In this document: piece after piece, positions 38,294-41,828 of the stretch
Layout: the number at the start of each line of letters is the position of its first letter
Numbering within the stretch: the stretch's first letter is position 1
Virus record (IMG/VR): IMGVR_UViG_3300017971_000453
Coordinates: 1 to 41,828 of that record
Source of the DNA: a virus
Strand: one strand, 5' to 3'
DNA length: 41,828 nt
Made by a program: the position numbers and the translations under genes
Notes under the pieces: generated by a model
Databases searched by the model: none
What the model was told of the DNA's origin: nothing
The model's input: the letters and a program-made list of their open reading frames with translations, nothing else

Positions 38294-39942
38294 CAGTTCA
38301 ATTCCTTTCCCTCAGATTTTTTCTTCGATAGCAGGTCGAGCACATCATCAACCCATATTCTTGCTGCGTCGTCGCTGCTAACCATCTGGCCGAATCCGTG
38401 TTTCTCCCTGATCTCTTCACAGGTATTCGGATATGTTTTACGCAAATAAACGAGCCTGGTCCTGATCTTTTCTTTCTTCCTGTCCTCGATCTCATTAAGG
38501 TCCGGACCATTATCGTTTACTTCCCTGTCCGGCTCTGCCTTTTTAGGCTCTTCCTGGCTCCCAGGGAAAGGCTTCTTTACCAGGCGATTCCATTTGTCAA
38601 CCAGCTTTTGGCGGGATTCATCTGAAAACACCTTGACAGTATCGAGGTTTTCGTTTACCCATACTTCAAGATCTGCCGCGGACATATGGTTGAACATCCT
38701 GACCTCGGCGGCCGGCGACATTGGCGCCTTCTCCTGGTCTGGTTCTTCTTTTGCGACGTCGGTATCCTCGGCGACCTCTTCGCCGGCTACGGATGCATCA
38801 CGGCGATTTTCTTCGATATATTCGCCGAATGTTTTCTCTGCCCTGTCCATGTGTTTTTCGATATACACGACGACATCACCAGGCCCAAGATTTTGGCGAT
38901 CGCAAATAATTTCTATCCAATCGACGACATTTTTAAGCGACGCTTTAAATTTACATGCAAGATTGATAAGATCGACGTTTTCCGCTGCCCACCCGGGGGC
39001 TATCCACCCGTCAGCTATAACCTCTTCCTGTTCGGGTTCAACCACCTCTGGTTCAACCACCTCTGGTTCAACCACCTCGGGTTCAACGGCCTCGGGTTCA
39101 ACGGCCTCTGGCTCAGAAGTTTCCGGTTCTTCCGGTGGTTGGAAATCAGCGTCGACAACGTTCGCGTTATACCCCGCGAGTAATTCTGCGCCATGGTTCT
39201 CGATATAATCGAGGAAATCTTTTGCTGTCGCATCATTCGCGTGCATTGTGTCTATTAAATACCGGATAAAATCAACAGGGGTATCAGTATCATATCTTGC
39301 TTTTATGGCCTCGGCGAGATCATCATCTGTCATTTCGGTGGATTCCGGAATGAATGTTCCGTCGGATGCTTTCACAAGGTCGACGTCATAATCCATTGCT
39401 TCCTCGGCGACTTTCAAACCTTTAAGGGCTCCAGGTAAGGCGTCGCGGATAGCCCAGGACCTGGCCCTCATTTGAAGCATTCTTTTCGGATATTTTTTCC
39501 AGATATCTTTCCCCCACAAGTCGGCCAATATCGCCTCGCCGATAGAGAATTCCCTAACAACATCTTCGCGGTTCTTCAGCTTTATGCGGCATATAGCCTT
39601 GAAATTCTTATTGATCTTATCGCCAGCCCACATTTCTCCGGCGAAGGTTTCGATGCAGTCCTCAAACTCATCACAATTCTGAACGAGCCCGAGGGCAGCG
39701 TCACCCCAAACGGATGGCATGCCGTTTATAACCGCGATATTCTGAAGGGCTGCAGTCCGGTTTAGTCCGAGGGAAAGGCCCATGTCCCAGGCGACGATAA
39801 CCTTTTCCGGAGAATTTATATATGCCTTTGGCACCATTCCGGAGTTTGAAAATCTATTTGCAAGCCACCAAAGACCCTCTATGTCATTAGGGGCTATCTC
39901 GCCTTTTTCGACCGGGATTGCCGGTAAATTTTTTTCTGACAT
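38293..39942 (-). CDS. RecT-like single-strand annealing protein with acidic C-terminal extension, 549 aa
   Basis: AAGGAGCTAAAA precedes ATG. Residues about 15-200 match phage RecT-type annealing proteins: [59 protein letters not shown]. These anneal complementary strands together with the exonuclease encoded upstream (40660-41232). The C-terminal 280 residues are extra: an acidic VEPE repeat (encoded by 39035-39109) and two further helical regions ([20 protein letters not shown]). The core family is about 180-330 residues, so this is an extended form. Confidence 0.8.
   Translation of the reverse strand: MSEKNLPAIPVEKGEIAPNDIEGLWWLANRFSNSGMVPKAYINSPEKVIVAWDMGLSLGLNRTAALQNIAVINGMPSVWGDAALGLVQNCDEFEDCIETFAGEMWAGDKINKNFKAICRIKLKNREDVVREFSIGEAILADLWGKDIWKKYPKRMLQMRARSWAIRDALPGALKGLKVAEEAMDYDVDLVKASDGTFIPESTEMTDDDLAEAIKARYDTDTPVDFIRYLIDTMHANDATAKDFLDYIENHGAELLAGYNANVVDADFQPPEEPETSEPEAVEPEAVEPEVVEPEVVEPEVVEPEQEEVIADGWIAPGWAAENVDLINLACKFKASLKNVVDWIEIICDRQNLGPGDVVVYIEKHMDRAEKTFGEYIEENRRDASVAGEEVAEDTDVAKEEPDQEKAPMSPAAEVRMFNHMSAADLEVWVNENLDTVKVFSDESRQKLVDKWNRLVKKPFPGSQEEPKKAEPDREVNDNGPDLNEIEDRKKEKIRTRLVYLRKTYPNTCEEIREKHGFGQMVSSDDAARIWVDDVLDLLSKKKSEGKELN
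39035..39109 (-). repeat. Tandem 15-bp coding repeat, five copies
   Basis: GGTTCAACCACCTCT and variants (…CGGCCTCG) repeat five times head-to-tail on the plus strand, coding (minus strand) for Glu-Pro-Glu-Val/Ala-Val. The array makes an acidic, extended linker. In-frame length keeps the protein intact when copies are gained or lost. Confidence 0.9.
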
Positions 39943-39944
39943 TT

Positions 39945-40670
39945 TTAGCTCCTTTTATTTGCGAAACTGGTTACAGGGATCTCGTTAATCATAATCCCTT
40001 TGATATCTTTCCCGCGCATACCATTTCGGTAGGCGTCTGCCAATGCACGTTCATTCAACTGCAGGTACGCAGGATCGACGTCAGACAGAGAATCCACAAC
40101 AATAAACTCTGGCTTGTATTTCAATCCAGCGGACCCAGTCTCTGCCTGGACCCTTTGCGGAATTGCGTAGGCCGGCTGAGAGGCCACAGGCGGGGCGATC
40201 TTTTGTTTCGTGATTCTTGCAACCTCCCTGGCTGCTTCCTGCTCAGCAGCCCTGGCTGCCGCTTCCTCCTGGCGTTTTTTCTCTGCCTCTTTATGAAGGA
40301 CCTTCGATAATTTGGAGCCCATGGTTTTTTCGATATCCTTGAGCGCCTTAACGATAGGCATTAAAACCGAATCGATCTCTTTGCCATGTCTAAGATATGG
40401 CTCTTTATACGCCTGTCGTTTTTTGTCGAATAGGGTTGCAAGCTTTTTTGCCTGTGCACCTCTCTCTGTGGCATCGTCTTTGTTTGCAGAGGTAGCCCGA
40501 AATGAATTGGCCTCTTCCTGCATGGCTTCAATCTTGAGCATGATTTTTTTCCCGAAAACAGCCAAATTCTTGATCGAGAAATCAGCGTCATCCACGACAA
40601 TATCGGCCATTTTCAGGACAACAAGATCGTGTCTTTCTGGTTTTTTTGTCACGCTTAAATCAATATCCAT
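39945..40670 (-). CDS. Coiled-coil recombination-module protein, 241 aa
   Basis: The ATG at 40670 follows GGAGGTAAAT; a TTG four codons upstream overlaps that site. Residues about 40-140 form long charged helices ([40 protein letters not shown]); the C-terminus ([20 protein letters not shown] then ...GIMINEIP) resembles phage proteins next to RecT/exonuclease genes. Its place between the annealing protein and the exonuclease suggests a partner or regulator, a Gam-like role being possible but unproven. Confidence 0.55.
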   Translation of the reverse strand: MDIDLSVTKKPERHDLVVLKMADIVVDDADFSIKNLAVFGKKIMLKIEAMQEEANSFRATSANKDDATERGAQAKKLATLFDKKRQAYKEPYLRHGKEIDSVLMPIVKALKDIEKTMGSKLSKVLHKEAEKKRQEEAAARAAEQEAAREVARITKQKIAPPVASQPAYAIPQRVQAETGSAGLKYKPEFIVVDSLSDVDPAYLQLNERALADAYRNGMRGKDIKGIMINEIPVTSFANKRS

Positions 40671-41232
40671 ATTTACCTCCAAAAAAGTTATGGTTTATCA
40701 GAGCGTTACAGAATACCTGCCAATGGAATTCTGTCTGCTCCGGCTGAAAAATATCAATAAGCGGTGGAAGGTGCGGATTATTATTTGGTCCGCGAAGCCT
40801 GGCCGTCGCGCATCGATCAATAGGTAGCCCCGTATTTGTCTCGACCAGGTGTTTATAGCTGGCCGTTTGAGGACCCCAATACTTATAACGTGCCTGGGAT
40901 GTTTTCCAATCCCAAAGAATAGTCCAATTGTTATATGTTTCGTCCATCCTGGCGATAAGATCCGGCTGACCACAGAATCCAAGATCTTCATCAACATATC
41001 TGATCTCAACGACGTATACCTCCAATATATGAGGCCTAAGCTTTAGGAATGATTCATAATATGTAGGCCATCGATGCTGAGGCAATACCGGTAGATTTAA
41101 TAGGTTCGCAGCACATTGTCCATGGACAGACATTCCTCGCTCAGAATGGATAGGCTTGAAATAATCCTTGTCTATCCACGGAGACAGAATTTCTGTGCTC
41201 GATGGGTATCCTGTGTCGTTTTTATAAGGCAT
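40660..41232 (-). CDS. PD-(D/E)XK exonuclease (RecB/lambda-exo-like), 190 aa
   Basis: GFCGQPDLIARMD (D91) and ILWDWKTSQ (D108-x-K110) form the PD-(D/E)XK core; Q122-x3-Y126 (GPQTASY) matches the QxxxY motif of RecB-family nucleases. It probably chews 5' ends to make single strands for the RecT-like protein. The stop overlaps the next gene by 11 nt. ATG 41232 has no Shine-Dalgarno and lies 7 bases from a -10-like TACTAT, so it may be a leaderless message, or a later start such as that of MSVHGQ may be used. Confidence 0.75.
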   Translation of the reverse strand: MPYKNDTGYPSSTEILSPWIDKDYFKPIHSERGMSVHGQCAANLLNLPVLPQHRWPTYYESFLKLRPHILEVYVVEIRYVDEDLGFCGQPDLIARMDETYNNWTILWDWKTSQARYKYWGPQTASYKHLVETNTGLPIDRCATARLRGPNNNPHLPPLIDIFQPEQTEFHWQVFCNALINHNFFGGKYGY

Positions 41233-41238
41233 GTGAAC

Positions 41239-41272
41239 ATAGTATCACAAAAACTTTCTTAATGGTGCAAAA
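41239..41272 (-). promoter_or_regulatory. Promoter-like element TTTTGCACCATTAA-N14-TACTAT
   Basis: On the minus strand TTTTGCACCATTAA (41272-41259) is followed after 14 bases by TACTAT (41244-41239), with a TG two bases before it (extended -10 form TG-A-TACTAT). The 14-mer is identical to 3418-3431 and the spacing is the same. It would start the recombination operon at about the exonuclease ATG. Confidence 0.5.
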
Positions 41273-41278
41273 AAAAGC

Positions 41279-41308
41279 TTGACAAAAAAATAAAAAAAAA
41301 GCTAAAGT
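41279..41308 (+). promoter_or_regulatory. Sigma-70-like promoter, plus strand
   Basis: TTGACA (41279-41284) lies 18 bases before TAAAGT (41303-41308), within a long A tract that acts like an UP/curved element. It stands upstream of the plus gene at 41363 and faces away from the recombination operon, so the 41233-41362 gap is a divergent control region. Confidence 0.6.
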
Positions 41309-41362
41309 ATATTTTCAGATGGCCGATACTAAGTTTAACACAACAAAAAAACGGAGGATAAA

Positions 41363-41599
41363 ATGAAAAAAACAAGAATCTTCGCATTTAAAAAAAGCAT
41401 TAAATCAGAACAACTTGGGTGTTGGGCAGACTCATTTATAGACGTTGAATTCCAGGAAAATTTTCTCGTTAAAATAACAGTCCAGCATGTTGCAAAGGGT
41501 ATGATCGGCAGGACACATACTTTTGAGCCGGCATTTTTACCCGAGGACCTATGGGCCATTACAGAGCCGATGCTTGTTGAATCATGCATAGAATACTAA
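41363..41599 (+). CDS. Hypothetical early phage protein, 78 aa
   Basis: ACGGAGGATAAA precedes ATG, and a sigma-70-like promoter lies 55-85 bases upstream. Short basic start (MKKTRIFAFKKSIKSEQLGC) then beta-like strands (VEFQENFLVKITVQHVAKGM). One of the first genes after the divergent promoter, so likely expressed early. No family is recognised. Confidence 0.65.
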   Translation: MKKTRIFAFKKSIKSEQLGCWADSFIDVEFQENFLVKITVQHVAKGMIGRTHTFEPAFLPEDLWAITEPMLVESCIEY

Positions 41600-41618
41600 A
41601 CATTAAGGGGGGTTACAA

Positions 41619-41828
41619 ATGAAATACATGAGCAACGTTGGGACGGGAAATTCAAAAGTTAAGGTTATCGAGTCGTATGCCCAAAGGCTGAACAACACCA
41701 TAATTGAAAAAAAGCCGATGCTTGAGTTCATGCGGCAGTACCAGAATGCATATCAACTAAAGGGTGCTACAGTTGAATTGTCAAACAGGAAATGTTCGAG
41801 GCGCCTGGGTACTGCCTGGCCGAGACAG
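41619..41828 (+). CDS. Unidentified protein, N-terminal part (partial, runs off window)
   Basis: The AAGGGGGGTTACAA leader precedes ATG; 70 codons are visible before the window ends. The start is basic (MKYMSNVGTGNSKVKVIESY) and the last residues (VELSNRKCSRRLGTAWPRQ) faintly recall the start of SprT-like metalloprotease domains. The decisive HExxH, if present, would be outside the window. Confidence 0.5.
   Translation, partial: MKYMSNVGTGNSKVKVIESYAQRLNNTIIEKKPMLEFMRQYQNAYQLKGATVELSNRKCSRRLGTAWPRQ

Noticed and set aside
39035-39109. CRISPR-like array
   Set aside because: The units are 15 bp, directly adjacent without spacers and in frame with an acidic protein linker.
38594-39208. 204-residue plus-strand ORF with [10 protein letters not shown]-type repeats
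   Set aside because: Mirror of the VEPE repeats of the RecT-like gene on the other strand.

Overview
The window is a gene-dense stretch of a tailed double-stranded DNA bacteriophage genome. The evidence is a terminase, a portal, a scaffold-like gene, a capsid gene, tail-tube genes, a lysis cassette, a tRNA cluster and a phage recombination module. No chromosomal housekeeping gene is visible. The virion genes follow the T7/podovirus order: portal, scaffold, capsid, 'gp11-like' adaptor, 'gp12-like' nozzle, internal virion proteins, fibres, lysis. This suggests a short-tailed phage. The host cannot be named; purine-rich Shine-Dalgarno sites and a cytoplasmic T4-type lysozyme fit a bacterial, probably Gram-negative, host. 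No RNA polymerase, DNA polymerase, integrase or repressor is seen, and both ends cut through genes (a small-terminase end on the left, an unidentified gene start on the right).

Layout: 1-1320 holds the end of the small terminase and small overlapping genes, including two mini membrane proteins. 1321-1557 has no gene but folds into an elaborate set of complementary segments. 1558-2377 holds three small genes. 2376-3359 is a tRNA region with Tyr, Ile, Thr (UGU), Gln (UUG) and Pro (UGG), plus tRNA-like remnants and one small Cys-rich gene. 3360-3734 has no gene; it carries a promoter-like element followed by about 250 nt of hairpins. 3735-8474 encodes a PD-(D/E)XK nuclease, small zinc-binding proteins, the large terminase and the portal. 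8487-12170 encodes two small proteins and three fibre-like proteins that share an N-terminal module. 12198-16070 runs through the scaffold-like protein and capsid to a second structural protein and a terminator. 16178-24995 holds connector, tail and internal virion genes. 25017-33983 is one 2,988-residue polyvalent protein (pyrophosphatase-like, metallopeptidase-like, gp88-like Cys-rich and LPD38-like regions). 33999-36133 encodes fibre or adhesin proteins, including a LamG-like lectin. 36137-37320 is the lysis cassette, ended by a terminator.

From 37369 to 41232 the genes are on the minus strand: a HAD phosphatase, a small protein, a RecT-like annealing protein, a coiled-coil partner and a PD-(D/E)XK exonuclease. 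These form a homologous-recombination operon. A divergent early-type promoter region at 41233-41362 then drives plus-strand genes that leave the window.

The most notable points are the giant polyvalent protein with an embedded gp88-like Cys cluster, the gene-free structured RNA candidates, the shared promoter element TTTTGCACCATTAA-N14-TAYTAT in front of one of these RNAs and of the recombination operon, the recurrent TTGACAYGG..TATA element in intergenic gaps, and the three tandem fibre genes with one attachment module.
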